A stretch of 64,000 nucleotides of DNA from Anaerocolumna sp. AGMB13025 (GCF_029689925.1 NZ_CP121445.1:737001-801000), one strand, 5' to 3'. Positions 8,682 to 17,819 are shown, numbered from the stretch's first letter. Numbers and translations are program-made. Notes: generated from the letters alone by a model not told the origin.

Positions 8682-9572
8682 ATGAAAAATTTCAAGAAAG
8701 TATTTAGTTTACTGCTCATAGTTACCCTGTTAACAGCGGCATTTACCGGCTGCCAAAGTAAAACAGGAAACAATACAAAAGATAATTCTGCCACAGGAAC
8801 AGAGACCGGAAAAAACGGAACCGCAAGAACCTTAGAGGAAATCAAAAAAAGCGGAAAAGTAATTATTGGTGTTTTCAGTGATAAAAAACCTTTTGGATAT
8901 GTGGATGAAAACGGTGAATTCCAGGGATATGACGTTTATTTTGGTAATCAGCTTGCCAAAGATTTAGGTGTTAAAGCAGAATATATTCCTGTAGAAGCAG
9001 CAAGTCGTGTAGAATATCTGGTTACTGCAAAAGTTGATATTATTCTTGCCAATTTTACCGTTACAGAAGACCGTGCCAAACAGGTGGACTTTGCGAAGCC
9101 GTATATGAAAGTCGCTTTAGGTGTGGTATCCCCTGACAGTGCTTTAATCACTTCTCCGGAACAGTTAAACGGTAAAACCTTAATTGTCAGCAAAGGTACA
9201 ACTGCAGAAACCTACTTCACAGAAAATTATCCGGATGTAAAATTATTGAAATTCGATCAGTATACAGAAGCTTACAATGCGCTTCTTGATGGACGCGGAG
9301 ATGCATTCTCAACTGATAATACAGAAGTACTTGCCTGGGCTCTTGAAAATAAAGGTTTTACGGTAGGTATTGATTCTTTGGGTAACTTAGATACCATTGC
9401 TCCTGCTGTTCAAAAAGGAAATACAGAGTTATTGAACTGGATTAATGACGAAATCGTATCCTTAGGAAAAGATAATTTCTTCCACAAAGATTATGAAGAA
9501 ACCTTAGCACCAGTTTACGGTGATGCAGCTGATCCTGACAGCCTTGTAGTAGAAGGCGGCATTGTAGAATAA
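8682..9572 (+). CDS. Cysteine-type solute-binding lipoprotein (CjaA-like)
   Basis: A 296-residue family 3 solute-binding protein. A lipoprotein signal ends in TAAFTGC, with Cys at about residue 24 as the lipidated residue, followed by a Lys/Thr/Asn linker and the periplasmic-binding fold. The stretch from GVFSDKKPFGYVDENG through ILANFTVTEDRAKQVDFAKPY closely follows the Campylobacter cysteine-binding protein CjaA as I remember it. Together with the Cys-rich leader upstream, that makes cysteine or cystine the best ligand guess. It is the last gene of the operon, with an AAGAGGAG ribosome binding site and a terminator right after. Confidence 0.82.
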   Translation: MKNFKKVFSLLLIVTLLTAAFTGCQSKTGNNTKDNSATGTETGKNGTARTLEEIKKSGKVIIGVFSDKKPFGYVDENGEFQGYDVYFGNQLAKDLGVKAEYIPVEAASRVEYLVTAKVDIILANFTVTEDRAKQVDFAKPYMKVALGVVSPDSALITSPEQLNGKTLIVSKGTTAETYFTENYPDVKLLKFDQYTEAYNALLDGRGDAFSTDNTEVLAWALENKGFTVGIDSLGNLDTIAPAVQKGNTELLNWINDEIVSLGKDNFFHKDYEETLAPVYGDAADPDSLVVEGGIVE

Positions 9573-9602
9573 GTTGCAGCAAAAATAATAGAACTCAGAT
9601 TG

Positions 9603-9644
9603 ACACCTTTCGGGGATTCTCTCCGTTAGGTGTTTCTTATATTT
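9603..9644 (+). terminator. Intrinsic terminator of the ABC operon
   Basis: ACACCT (9603-9608) pairs with AGGTGT (9628-9633) and CGGGGA (9611-9616) with TCTCCG (9620-9625) around a TTC loop. TTTCTTATATTT follows. Confidence 0.85.
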
Positions 9645-9974
9645 AGTTGCTATGGTATTATATATAGCAATGGTATTATATAGAGCTATGGTATTATATA
9701 TTGTTATGTTCTTAAAATAGTCATGGTCTTTATGTAGTTATGGTCATATATATAGTCGTCATATATATAGTTGTTATAGTTTTATATTTCACTGCCTTAG
9801 TTTGAATTTTTTAGGTAACAGGATTAAGAATTAAGAATATAGAAAAAAATTACAAAAATCATGGTAAAAAATTACTTTTTGATTTATAATATGAATATAG
9901 ATAATTAATATAGGGGATATAGTGAAAAAATATAGCCTTATGAAGCATCCTGTAACAGTGGTATCACATGGGGA

Positions 9975-10140
9975 GTGATATCCTTTGGGAGAGATATCCT
10001 TTGGGAGAGATATCCTTGGGGTGTAATATCCTTGGAGTTGCAGTATCCTTGGAACTGCGATATCTTTTGGGGTGCGGTATCCATCGTGCTGTGGTGTTTT
10101 TGTGAAATGGGATATCTTTGGGGCAGGGATATCTTTTTGG
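9975..10140. repeat. Degenerate GATATCCTTTGGG tandem repeat
   Basis: GATATCC-TTTGGGAGA-like units recur about nine times with spacing of roughly 15-20 bp and increasing divergence to the right. Every unit carries the palindromic core GATATC or a one-base variant. Frames through it are open only because of the repeat, so no gene is called. Confidence 0.7.
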
Positions 10141-10671
10141 TTGGAGTAATATGTTTGGTGGCAGCATGACGATATACAGCGGACTTAAAACAATGATTAA
10201 GGATAGTAGATAATGGATATGATTGGTAAAGAAGATTCAATTTGAAAGATATCATAATTACTGCTGCAAAGAGATTCAATAATGTCCGTAACTTCATAAA
10301 CAAATTAAAAGAATAAGTCAACGAGCCAACCTATGATTACTTGTTTCATTATGACTGTTATAATATAAAAGTAATCGATAATGTTATCATGAACTATGGA
10401 ACGACGCCTATTAAGCCAAGTACCCCCTAAGAAAAAGCCATCGAGACAAACGAATACCTATAAACTTCTAAACGATAATTTGCTACAGACTATCCCGACT
10501 TACTATCTAAAGTTCTCACCTTCTAATCCTCTGAATTATAATAAAAACTTCACAATTCATTAAAAATAGTAACAATACAATAATTCCCTTTGTAAATTAT
10601 ATCGGTGTATTTATGCCTAAACTAAGCAGATATTTGGCTATAACAGGATTTTTTATGCCAAAATATTAATC

Positions 10672-10701
10672 TTGTAATACTGATTACATCAATGTTATAA
10701 T
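10672..10701 (+). promoter_or_regulatory. Promoter of the transglutaminase-like gene
   Basis: TTGTAA (10672-10677), an 18-bp spacer and TATAAT (10696-10701). The predicted leader is about 125 nt and contains a small TGCGA/TCGCA hairpin close to the ribosome binding site. Confidence 0.5.
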
Positions 10702-10831
10702 TCATTTAGACAAAAAGTTTCAAAAAATTACTTAAATTATTCAAAACAACGTAACGTACCCAACTGTGTTCCCATAAGCAGGCAGTAATTGCGACGGTAT
10801 CATTATCGCAGCTTTACTTAAGGAGGTTAGT

Positions 10832-11665
10832 ATGGTAAAAAAAATAATAACACTTATGCTGGTATTAACTTTAGTTTCTTCGCCGGTTGAGGCTAGTGCC
10901 AAAACCTATACATCTAAAACCGATGTCTATAATATAATCAAAAAAAATCTGATTTCCCATGAGGAGAATTTCAGTATTACCATGGATTCCGAGGTCATGG
11001 ATGCAATCGGAAGAAATACGGATATATTCAGCAAAGTAGCAGCAATTGATAGTGCAAAAACTGCAAAAGATGGAGATTATCTCCGTTTATCCGTAAGCAG
11101 CTGGAGAGCAGGCTGGAGATGGTCAAGCGGTGGTGGCAGTGCGACTCTGTCCTTCTCAGCGGATTATAAGACCTCTTTGCAGCAGGAGAAGGCAGTTGAT
11201 ACTAAGGTAAAGAGTATAGTGAAATCCCTGAAACTGGAGGGTAAATCAGACTATGCCAAAGTAAAAGCAATTCACGATTATATCATTAATAATACCAGCT
11301 ATGATGAATCCTTAGAGAAACATTCTGCTTACAATGCTTTAATCGATAAGTCAGCAGTATGCGAAGGGTATACCCTGGCGGCCTACCGCTTATTTACGGA
11401 GGCAGGCATCAGCAACCGTGTAATTACCGGTTATGCAGGCGGTGATTCCCATGCCTGGAACATTGTAAAAGTAAAGGGAAAATGGTATAACATTGACCTT
11501 ACCTGGGATGACCCGGTTACGAATACCGGTAAACCCATGCTGACCTATGATTATTTCCTGAAAAACTCCAAGGATTTTAGTGACCACTCCAGGGATTCCA
11601 TCTATAAGACCCAGGCATTTGTTAAGAAGTATCCAATAGCGAGTGAAAGTTATAAAAAGAAATGA
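10832..11665 (+). CDS. Secreted transglutaminase-like protein
   Basis: This protein has 277 residues with a signal peptide, MVKKIITLMLVLTLVSSPVEA, cleaved near ASA. The mature C-terminal half is a transglutaminase-like cysteine-protease fold. Its catalytic Cys is in KSAVCEGYTLAAYRL (about residue 181), the His in GGDSHAWNIV (about 207) and the Asp in NIDLTWDDP (about 222). That is the usual Cys-His-Asp order. Bacterial secreted members are mostly proteases or peptidoglycan-associated amidases rather than cross-linkers. The ribosome binding site AAGGAGG is strong. It stands alone between two long intergenic stretches. Confidence 0.82.
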   Translation: MVKKIITLMLVLTLVSSPVEASAKTYTSKTDVYNIIKKNLISHEENFSITMDSEVMDAIGRNTDIFSKVAAIDSAKTAKDGDYLRLSVSSWRAGWRWSSGGGSATLSFSADYKTSLQQEKAVDTKVKSIVKSLKLEGKSDYAKVKAIHDYIINNTSYDESLEKHSAYNALIDKSAVCEGYTLAAYRLFTEAGISNRVITGYAGGDSHAWNIVKVKGKWYNIDLTWDDPVTNTGKPMLTYDYFLKNSKDFSDHSRDSIYKTQAFVKKYPIASESYKKK

Positions 11666-11791
11666 TTAAAGTTTAGATTACAGTTAATTTGAGGATTGTA
11701 GTTAATGAAGCATGAAATATAATAAATATTAGCAATGCATTGGTATGGGTGATATGAGTGATATAGTTCATATTATAAAATAATTAACCTG

Positions 11792-11838
11792 CTTCCTTAC
11801 GGATAAACAAAAGCTGTTAATCTGTAAGGAAGTTTTTT
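11792..11838 (+). terminator. Intrinsic terminator
   Basis: CTTCCTTACGGAT (11792-11804) pairs with ATCTGTAAGGAAG (11820-11832; one G-U pair), followed by TTTTTT. It ends the transglutaminase transcript. Confidence 0.88.
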
Positions 11839-11925
11839 GTTAGAATGAAGGAAAGCATTGCCTTAATGCTGTCCGTGTTGTAAGATAAAATTAGGAATGA
11901 AAGTGAAACGAGGAAGGATGTTCAC

Positions 11926-13185
11926 ATGAGTGATTTTTTTAATGAATTGCCTCTGACAAAAGAGAAAATGGAAGAGCGTTATGTCTCTTCTCTGGCACCT
12001 TTTGCGGTAAAATACCCGAAGGAAAACAGCAGAGAATACCCAGAACCGGTTAGAACGGATGAAAACAGAAGTGAGTTTCAAAGAGACCGGGACCGTATCA
12101 TACATTCAAAGGCATTTCGCAGATTAATGTATAAAACCCAGGTATTTGTCAATCATGAAGGGGATCATTACAGGACCAGACTGACCCATACCTTAGAAGT
12201 TGCCCAGTTTGCCAGGGGTATCTGCAAGTCTCTTACTTTAAATGAAGAACTGGCAGAAGCAATTGCCCTGGGGCATGATTTGGGCCATACACCCTTTGGT
12301 CATGCCGTGGAGCGGTATCTTAGCGAGGAACTGGGGGACAGAGGTGAAGGTCTGTTTTTTCACAATGAGCAAAGTGTAAGGATTGTAGATTTTTTAGAAA
12401 AGCGCTGCAGGGAATATGACGGTCTTAATTTAACCTGTGAAGTCCGGGAAGGTATTTTAAAGCATAACGGTAATAAGGACAGAAGCGGAATATATAAGAA
12501 ACTAAACCATGACAGGGTATGTTCTACCTTAGAAGGCCAGATTGTAAATAAAGTAGATACTATCGCCTATATCTGCCATGATTTGCAGGACGGGATCAAG
12601 TCGGGACTGGTAGAGGAGGCAATACATAAAAATCCGGATTATGCCAAAAAGATGGAGGAACTAAAAGCGGTAATCGCCCAATTTTTAAGCTGTGATATAG
12701 AGGAAATTGAGTTTACACCATACAGTGAAACCTATTTTATCAATGATTTGATACACAGGCTGATTATGAAGATTACAAAGAGCAGCGTTGCAAATCTTAA
12801 GGCATATTCTATTTATTCCCTCGAGGATGTGAAAGAAAAGGCCGATAGAAATATTGAGATAATTGCTTTTGATACGGAAACGAAGGACGTTTTTGATCAA
12901 ATTAAGACGATTGCTTATTCTTATATATATGGTTTGCATACCATACAGGCTATGGATGAGAAGGCAGTCCAGGTGGTAAAGGATTTATTTGAGGGCTTTG
13001 TTAATAATCCGAAACTCCTGCCGCCGGAATGGTATTACCGGTATAATAATATAACGACTGATGACAATTATGACGGAGCTAAGGATAGCAAAATTCGGGT
13101 CATCTGTGATTATATCGCGATTATGACAGACCGGTTTGCCCTGGAGGAACACGAAAGACTATATAATCCGAGAATTAAGATATAA
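11926..13185 (+). CDS. dgt: dGTPase-like HD-domain phosphohydrolase
   Basis: This 419-residue protein belongs to the deoxyguanosine triphosphate triphosphohydrolase family, which releases tripolyphosphate from dNTPs. The HD metal site is visible as TRLTHTLEVAQ (first His) and ALGHDLGHTPFGHA (His-Asp) in residues about 88-125. The preceding FQRDRDRIIHSKAFRRLMYKTQVF block is typical of the family's substrate pocket, and a later EGQIVNKVDTIAYICHDLQD stretch supplies the last Asp. Its length suits a Dgt-type 2 protein. In Firmicutes the exact physiological role (dNTP pool control or phage resistance) is unsettled. The start follows CGAGGAAGG. Confidence 0.88.
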   Translation: MSDFFNELPLTKEKMEERYVSSLAPFAVKYPKENSREYPEPVRTDENRSEFQRDRDRIIHSKAFRRLMYKTQVFVNHEGDHYRTRLTHTLEVAQFARGICKSLTLNEELAEAIALGHDLGHTPFGHAVERYLSEELGDRGEGLFFHNEQSVRIVDFLEKRCREYDGLNLTCEVREGILKHNGNKDRSGIYKKLNHDRVCSTLEGQIVNKVDTIAYICHDLQDGIKSGLVEEAIHKNPDYAKKMEELKAVIAQFLSCDIEEIEFTPYSETYFINDLIHRLIMKITKSSVANLKAYSIYSLEDVKEKADRNIEIIAFDTETKDVFDQIKTIAYSYIYGLHTIQAMDEKAVQVVKDLFEGFVNNPKLLPPEWYYRYNNITTDDNYDGAKDSKIRVICDYIAIMTDRFALEEHERLYNPRIKI

Positions 13186-13214
13186 ATTGCTAACAAACCT
13201 ACAGGAGGACTGTT

Positions 13215-13802
13215 ATGAATAAGTTACAGGGATTTTATGCACTGGCTAAGTCGAATCTGCCTGCTGTCCCGTGGAAGAAGTATGGAGAACATACCGTATT
13301 TGACCCGGATATCTTATGGACGGTAAGAAGTGCTGTGACAGAAGGCGAAGATTTAAATCTGCCCCGTAAAGTGGGTATTAATGCAAAGACAGCTAAAGAA
13401 TTTGCAGAAGAATTAAGCCAGAAGTTACGACAGGAGGATCTTATCTTATACTATCCATACTTTATTGCATTAAAAAGCGGTGTAATTGATATCTCTTTGC
13501 ATAGAACGGCGATTGAAGCGGTCAAGGACGATTTATGGAACCTTGTAACCGATAACAGGAAAGACGTCACTATTATATTTGAAGAAGATGACGTGAGATT
13601 TATTGGGGATGATTACTTCTTAAACCAGGAAGAAATGATGGAACTGGTGGATTACTGTACGGTGATAAAAAGACAGTTTATGAGTGAGCTTGCAGGCGGA
13701 AAAAATATTCTCCTGGAGTGGAGTTATGCCTGTCCTTCGGATTTAAACGGATCGCCGGTTGGAAAGGCAGCTTTGGTGTTTTATGAGATAAGGACGGTAT
13801 AA
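13215..13802 (+). CDS. Conserved hypothetical protein
   Basis: A 195-residue soluble protein with no signal peptide and no motif I can name. It starts 29 bp after the dGTPase-like gene behind ACAGGAGG, so the two are probably co-transcribed. A stretch rich in acidic residues (VTIIFEEDDVRFIGDDYFL, about 115-133) lies mid-chain. Function unknown. Confidence 0.6.
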   Translation: MNKLQGFYALAKSNLPAVPWKKYGEHTVFDPDILWTVRSAVTEGEDLNLPRKVGINAKTAKEFAEELSQKLRQEDLILYYPYFIALKSGVIDISLHRTAIEAVKDDLWNLVTDNRKDVTIIFEEDDVRFIGDDYFLNQEEMMELVDYCTVIKRQFMSELAGGKNILLEWSYACPSDLNGSPVGKAALVFYEIRTV

Positions 13803-14008
13803 GTTATAGTACGCTTTTATAAATAAAACAGTCTTATAGAGACATTAATTTTAATCACCACCAGTTTATAAAAATTATAAGTTCTCTTTATATGCTCAAT
13901 AAACATATAGTAATATTTATATAATGGGATATTTATTAAATCAATCTGACACAAAACTAAAGGACTTTAGATTTAGAGAAGCAATTTATATGTAATCGTG
14001 CTAAATAT

Positions 14009-14060
14009 TTGAATTATTTATATAATTTTGATTATAATATGACGGCAGGATGTCATATTA
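14009..14060 (+). promoter_or_regulatory. Promoter with overlapping 9-bp inverted repeat
   Basis: TTGAAT (14009-14014), an 18-bp spacer and TATAAT (14033-14038). TAATATGAC (14035-14043) and GTCATATTA (14052-14060) form a perfect inverted repeat that overlaps the -10 and +1. This is the usual place for an operator of the GyrI-like gene at 14104. The rest of 13803-14008 shows nothing of note. Confidence 0.5.
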
Positions 14061-14103
14061 AGCGTGATATATTTTACTTATAAAATAAAGAGGTAGGAAA
14101 ATT

Positions 14104-14730
14104 ATGAAATTTGAATGGAAAAAGCAAGAAAAAAATTTATATTTACCGAAAGAGAAACCAGATTTAATAACAGTACCACAACAAAAATTTTTTATGATAA
14201 ACGGAAAAGGAAATCCAAATGATGAAGAGTTCTCTGAAAAAATAGGTGTTTTATATTCTTTAGCATATGCAGTTAGAATGATGCCAAAACAAGGGTACAC
14301 ACCAGATGGTTATTTTGAATATACTGTTTATCCACTTGAAGGAATATGGGATTTAACAGAAGAAGGAAAACAATCTAATATATTAAATAAGGATGAATTG
14401 TTGTATACCATAATGATTAGACAACCTGATTTTGTAACGCAAGAAGTGGTTAATAAAGCGTTTGAAAATGTCAGGAAGAAAAAGCCACATCCTTTATTAG
14501 ATGATGTAACTTTTGAAACTATGGAAGATGGACTATCTGTTCAAATAATGCACATTGGTTCATATGATGATGAACCACAAAGTTTTGAGCAAATGAAAAA
14601 TTTTATAAAAGAAAATAATCTTGAAATAACCAATCTAAAACATAGGGAAATTTATCTTTCAGATGCAAGAAAAACTGAAAAATCAAAATTAAAAACAGTT
14701 TTAAGATACATGGTTTCCAAAAGACGATGA
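14104..14730 (+). CDS. GyrI-like small-molecule-binding domain protein
   Basis: This 208-residue protein is a stand-alone GyrI-like (AraC/MerR effector-binding type) domain. The features are the N-terminal PDLITVPQQKFFMINGKGNPNDEEF strand region, YTVYPLEGIWDLTEEGKQ, and the C-terminal VQIMHIGSYDDEPQSFEQMKNFI, which supplies the family's conserved Glu-containing pocket. These proteins bind amphipathic cations or hydrolyse cyclopropanoid compounds; which applies here cannot be told. There is no DNA-binding domain. It is AT-rich and monocistronic, with its own promoter palindrome and terminator. Confidence 0.78.
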   Translation: MKFEWKKQEKNLYLPKEKPDLITVPQQKFFMINGKGNPNDEEFSEKIGVLYSLAYAVRMMPKQGYTPDGYFEYTVYPLEGIWDLTEEGKQSNILNKDELLYTIMIRQPDFVTQEVVNKAFENVRKKKPHPLLDDVTFETMEDGLSVQIMHIGSYDDEPQSFEQMKNFIKENNLEITNLKHREIYLSDARKTEKSKLKTVLRYMVSKRR

Positions 14731-14782
14731 GCATAAAATTTAGTTATATACAGTTGCAAATATTATTAAAGTACGAAAAAAA

Positions 14783-14810
14783 GGAACTCCTTCACATGAG
14801 TTCCATTTTT
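14783..14810 (+). terminator. Intrinsic terminator
   Basis: GGAACTC (14783-14789), an eight-base loop, GAGTTCC (14798-14804), then ATTTTT. It ends the GyrI-like transcript. Confidence 0.85.
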
Positions 14811-14873
14811 ATATACTATATTATCAACATTATTCATTAACACAGCCTAATTTAAAAAGGGGAGAACTAAACT

Positions 14874-15033
14874 ATGCTCTCCGTAAAGGTAACCTATCCA
14901 GAAGATGCCGATATTAATAAAGTATAGAAAGAAATGAAGAACAAAATGACAGGTTGGTAACACTGTTGTAATAGAGTGTTCTGAGAAAGAGATAATAATT
15001 AAGAATGAAAAAAGTGAATTAAAAAATAAATAA
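14874..15033 (+). pseudogene. Decayed small gene (in-frame stop plus frameshift)
   Basis: The ATG at 14874, behind AAAAAGGGGAGAA, opens MLSVKVTYPEDADINKV and then meets TAG (14925-14927). The same frame continues KEMKNKMT, and from about 14950 the coding sense moves to the +1 frame as VGNTVVIECSEKEIIIKNEK, ending at TAA (15031-15033). Joined, the pieces make a plausible protein of about 50 residues. The other bases of 14731-15130 show only the terminator and a TATAAT near 15078. Confidence 0.5.
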
Positions 15034-15130
15034 ATGATAAATGAAAGCAACTAACCCTGCAATTTCTCATTTTTTATGATATAATAGCTACTTGACAGCA
15101 ATATCATGACAGAAAGAGCAGGTTGTATTT

Positions 15131-15883
15131 TTGCGCAGGAAAAAGAGAAAAATCAAAGCAGGAAGCTTGTTGGTTACAATAATTAATCTGGCAGCGATCT
15201 TTATGATTACCAAGTATATCCATAACGGATATTTTAATATAGAGAAATTTGGAGCGGATGATAGTTTTATCCTCGTATATTTTATTCTATCCACGATTTT
15301 TATTAAAGTATATTCTGACCATAAATTAAGGCATATGTATTTGACTAGCAGTCTGGAAGAGATTGATGAAATGACTGGGATTGAGTTTGAAGTTTATTTA
15401 TATCATAAGTTTAAGAGACAGGGCTATAAAGCGAAACTGACTCCGGTTACGGCTGACTACGGTGCAGATTTGGTATTAAAAAAGAGAAGAACAAAACTGG
15501 TGGTACAAGCCAAGAGGTACCATCAGGATGTAGGAATTGCAGCAGTCCAGGAGGTAATTGGTTCCATAGCATATTATAACGCGGATGCAGGAATGGTGGT
15601 AACAAATAGTTTTTTTACTCCCAATGCGATGAATCTTGCAAGGGCGAATGATATTACTTTGTGGGATAGAAGGGCATTAATAAGATATTTAATCAGAGAA
15701 GAAGAGTACGACCCTAGTTTGGAGGACGTTGTATCTGAGAAGTCCTATACCAGATTTTGTCCGGTCTGTGGTAAAAAGTTAGTACGCAGAAATGGAAAAT
15801 ATGGCTATTTCTTAGGATGCAGCGGCTATCCCCAGTGTAATTATACGGAACCGGTACCAGAGGGTGAGATGAACGGTTTGTAA
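15131..15883 (+). CDS. Mrr-like restriction-endonuclease-fold membrane protein with zinc ribbon
   Basis: This 250-residue protein combines three parts. Two transmembrane helices come first (about 12-30 and 45-62). Next is an Mrr-type PD-(D/E)xK nuclease domain (about 76-185), whose catalytic pieces are visible as ADYGADLVL and VVQAKRYH (Asp and Gln-x-Lys). Last comes a topoisomerase-type C4 zinc ribbon, CPVCG...CSGYPQC (about 213-238). The start is a TTG behind AGAAAGAGCAGG. It stands alone, with no methylase. The family is often annotated as restriction endonuclease, but the membrane anchor suggests another nucleic-acid role. Confidence 0.78.
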   Translation: MRRKKRKIKAGSLLVTIINLAAIFMITKYIHNGYFNIEKFGADDSFILVYFILSTIFIKVYSDHKLRHMYLTSSLEEIDEMTGIEFEVYLYHKFKRQGYKAKLTPVTADYGADLVLKKRRTKLVVQAKRYHQDVGIAAVQEVIGSIAYYNADAGMVVTNSFFTPNAMNLARANDITLWDRRALIRYLIREEEYDPSLEDVVSEKSYTRFCPVCGKKLVRRNGKYGYFLGCSGYPQCNYTEPVPEGEMNGL

Positions 15884-15949
15884 TAAGGATAAACTCCAAA
15901 CTGGTATGCATTGAAGAAGCTGTTGCAAATCAAGCCTAAATTATCTGAG

Positions 15950-16077
15950 AGAAAATAAGGATTATATTTATTAATAATTTTGTGAAAACATGCGTGAATA
16001 GCTGCAAGAATGAGAATGTAACCATTTATTCGTGGGTACTTGGAACAAAGTTTTTATAAATATAATCCTTATTTTCT
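15950..16077. repeat. 128-bp element with 22-bp perfect inverted ends
   Basis: Bases 15950-15971 are the exact reverse complement of 16056-16077, and the 84 bp between them are also partly self-complementary. It lies between the convergent 15131 and 16102 genes. It could be a bidirectional terminator, but the long arms are more like a miniature inverted-repeat element. No target-site duplication was evident. Confidence 0.6.
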
Positions 16078-16101
16078 GTCAATTTAAGATATTCTTTATT
16101 T

Positions 16102-16953
16102 TTAAATCGGCAGATACATCTCATACTGTTCAATTTTATCCTTCTCAAACCCAATTTTGCGGAAAAAACCTTCCAGTAAAGCATTGCCCGGGATACACAC
16201 CGTTATATTCTTAACCTCTGACTGGCCTGCGGCCTGATATAAAAGATAATGCCCAAGCCCTTTTAACCGGTAGGAGGGTTCGACCCACAGAAAATTTATT
16301 TTCCCTTTCGCATTCATGGCAATCAGTCCGATTAACTGATAATCATCATAAGCACCTAAATAGATATAGGATTTACTGTCCTCATAATACGGAATATCAC
16401 TTTGCCAGTTAATATGGCAGGCCATTAATTTTTCACGAAAGCTTTTGATTACGGATATGCCGACGGCTGTTACTTTATAGGGAGGAATCTTTTCCGGAGC
16501 TGCTATTAAATCAACCGGTGTTTTATAATATTTTAAGATAGCTGCCTCCAGGTAGCCAGCTTTGGCATAAAACCGGACTGCTCTGTGGTTTTCCTTAATT
16601 ACTTCCAGAAATAACTGTTTACAGCCTGCATTTACAGCAGCTGCCTTATGCATTAAAAACAATTCTTCACTAATGCCTTTTCCCCGTAAGTCCGGTGCCA
16701 GACATAAGGCACCGCAGCGCATGGTCTTTATGGTGTCAAATATCCGGATACCTCCAAGTAAAAGTCCTATGGGATGAGTATCACAAAAAGCGATAAAAGA
16801 ATATTCCAGCATGTTCCCCTCAGGTCCAAAGAAATGTTCCTCAAATTCCGTTTCACTGGAAGAAAGGGGAACGAAATAGTCGGAAAAACCAAGGGAAAAA
16901 GCTTCATAAATCTGGCTAAAGGGTACATCCGTACAAGTTTTATAAGTAATCAT
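16102..16953 (-). CDS. Tandem GNAT-fold acetyltransferase
   Basis: This protein has 283 residues from the chosen start and two GNAT halves. The first (about 1-145) has the acetyl-CoA loop as LCLAPDLRGKGISEELF and the alpha4 region EVIKENHRAVRFYAKAGYLEA. The second (about 150-283) has LWVEPSYRLKGLGHYLL and IPGNALLEGFFRKIGFEKD. The ATG at 16953 is chosen over one 39 nt upstream because AGAGGAAGG sits seven bases before it. The substrate cannot be predicted. Confidence 0.8.
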   Translation of the reverse strand: MITYKTCTDVPFSQIYEAFSLGFSDYFVPLSSSETEFEEHFFGPEGNMLEYSFIAFCDTHPIGLLLGGIRIFDTIKTMRCGALCLAPDLRGKGISEELFLMHKAAAVNAGCKQLFLEVIKENHRAVRFYAKAGYLEAAILKYYKTPVDLIAAPEKIPPYKVTAVGISVIKSFREKLMACHINWQSDIPYYEDSKSYIYLGAYDDYQLIGLIAMNAKGKINFLWVEPSYRLKGLGHYLLYQAAGQSEVKNITVCIPGNALLEGFFRKIGFEKDKIEQYEMYLPI

Positions 16954-16984
16954 GGTATTACCTTCCTCTATTAATATGAAAGAA

Positions 16985-17165
16985 GCATTCAAATTTTTAT
17001 TTCATTCATTTTATCTATTCACTTTATTTCATTCATTTTATTTATTCATTTTATTTCATACTTTTTATTTCATACATTTTATTTCATACATTTTATTTCA
17101 TACATTTTATTTCAATCATCTTACTTCATTCATCTTATTTCATTCATTCTATTACATTACTTTTA
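16985..17165. repeat. T-rich CATTTTATTTCAT tandem repeat
   Basis: Units such as TTTTATTTCATTCA and TTTTATTTCATACA (about 14-15 bp) repeat roughly twelve times just upstream of the acetyltransferase start, so they lie in its promoter region. The open + frame here is only Phe/Ser/Ile/Leu low complexity. The rest of 17166-17439 holds no gene, only a TATAAT next to the ribosome binding site of the following ORF. Confidence 0.75.
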
Positions 17166-17439
17166 ATTTTGTATTCTTATAATACCATTATTGGCATTTC
17201 TAATACGTATTATCCATGTAGCTGTCAGGGGATGTAATATATGGGAGATATGCCCAGTGGGGATATGAAAAGCATGTAAAATTATGACGAAATTGGTAAT
17301 TTTTTATATACAGTGTTCGATTATTATGCTATAGTGATATATGTAAATTATATCTAAATAACAGGTGATTTACAATACCAATCTGTTAACTTGGGATTAT
17401 CCCTTGTATAAATTAGTATAATAGCGGGAGGTACATGAT

Positions 17440-17652
17440 ATGGAGAAACTAATGAAGGCAGGTACAGGTATATTTGGTCTGGGATTAATATCCTTCTTAT
17501 TATCGCTGGTAGGTCTGGAATTTAGATCTATGCGGTTTTTAGGTGAATACAAACTGTATGTTGAAATTGCCTGTGTCGTAATTGGTTTGATTCTTATACT
17601 TATTGCAAAGTATGGGAATAAAAGAATGGATGATAAATTGGACGAAGAATAA
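17440..17652 (+). CDS. Small two-TM membrane protein
   Basis: A 70-residue protein with two hydrophobic helices (about 8-25 and 38-57) and a charged C-terminus, behind GGGAGG. It is followed immediately by a good terminator, which supports it as a genuine gene. Function unknown. Confidence 0.6.
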   Translation: MEKLMKAGTGIFGLGLISFLLSLVGLEFRSMRFLGEYKLYVEIACVVIGLILILIAKYGNKRMDDKLDEE

Positions 17653-17677
17653 AACTGCCTAAGATGAATCCATATAC

Positions 17678-17708
17678 AAAAAGAGTGTCCCTTGGGATGC
17701 TCTTTTTT
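17678..17708 (+). terminator. Intrinsic terminator
   Basis: AAAAAGAG (17678-17685) pairs with CTCTTTTTT (17700-17708) and TCCC with GGGA inside. The arms themselves give the U-tract. Confidence 0.8.
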
Positions 17709-17819
17709 GTGAAAATAAATAATCCATCGTTGTATCAAAAAGCGGTCAGGACCAGGTTTTATTCACATATTTCCTTGCTTTGAATAGAATAGTAAGACGA
17801 ATTACTCCTGGAGATTTAA

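Larger units (their letters stand above)
9645..10831. other. Long gene-poor interval with repeats
   Basis: About 1.2 kb with no supported gene. It holds an AT-rich repeat of GCTATGGTATTATATA-like units (9649-9790), a G/T-rich degenerate repeat (9975-10140, listed separately), stop-rich DNA, and a promoter for the transglutaminase gene near 10672-10701. No riboswitch consensus was recognised in the 5' leader of that gene. Confidence 0.5.

Noticed and set aside
16952..17182. Phe-rich 76-codon frame in the T-rich repeat
   Set aside because: Low complexity produced by the repeat itself; no ribosome binding site.
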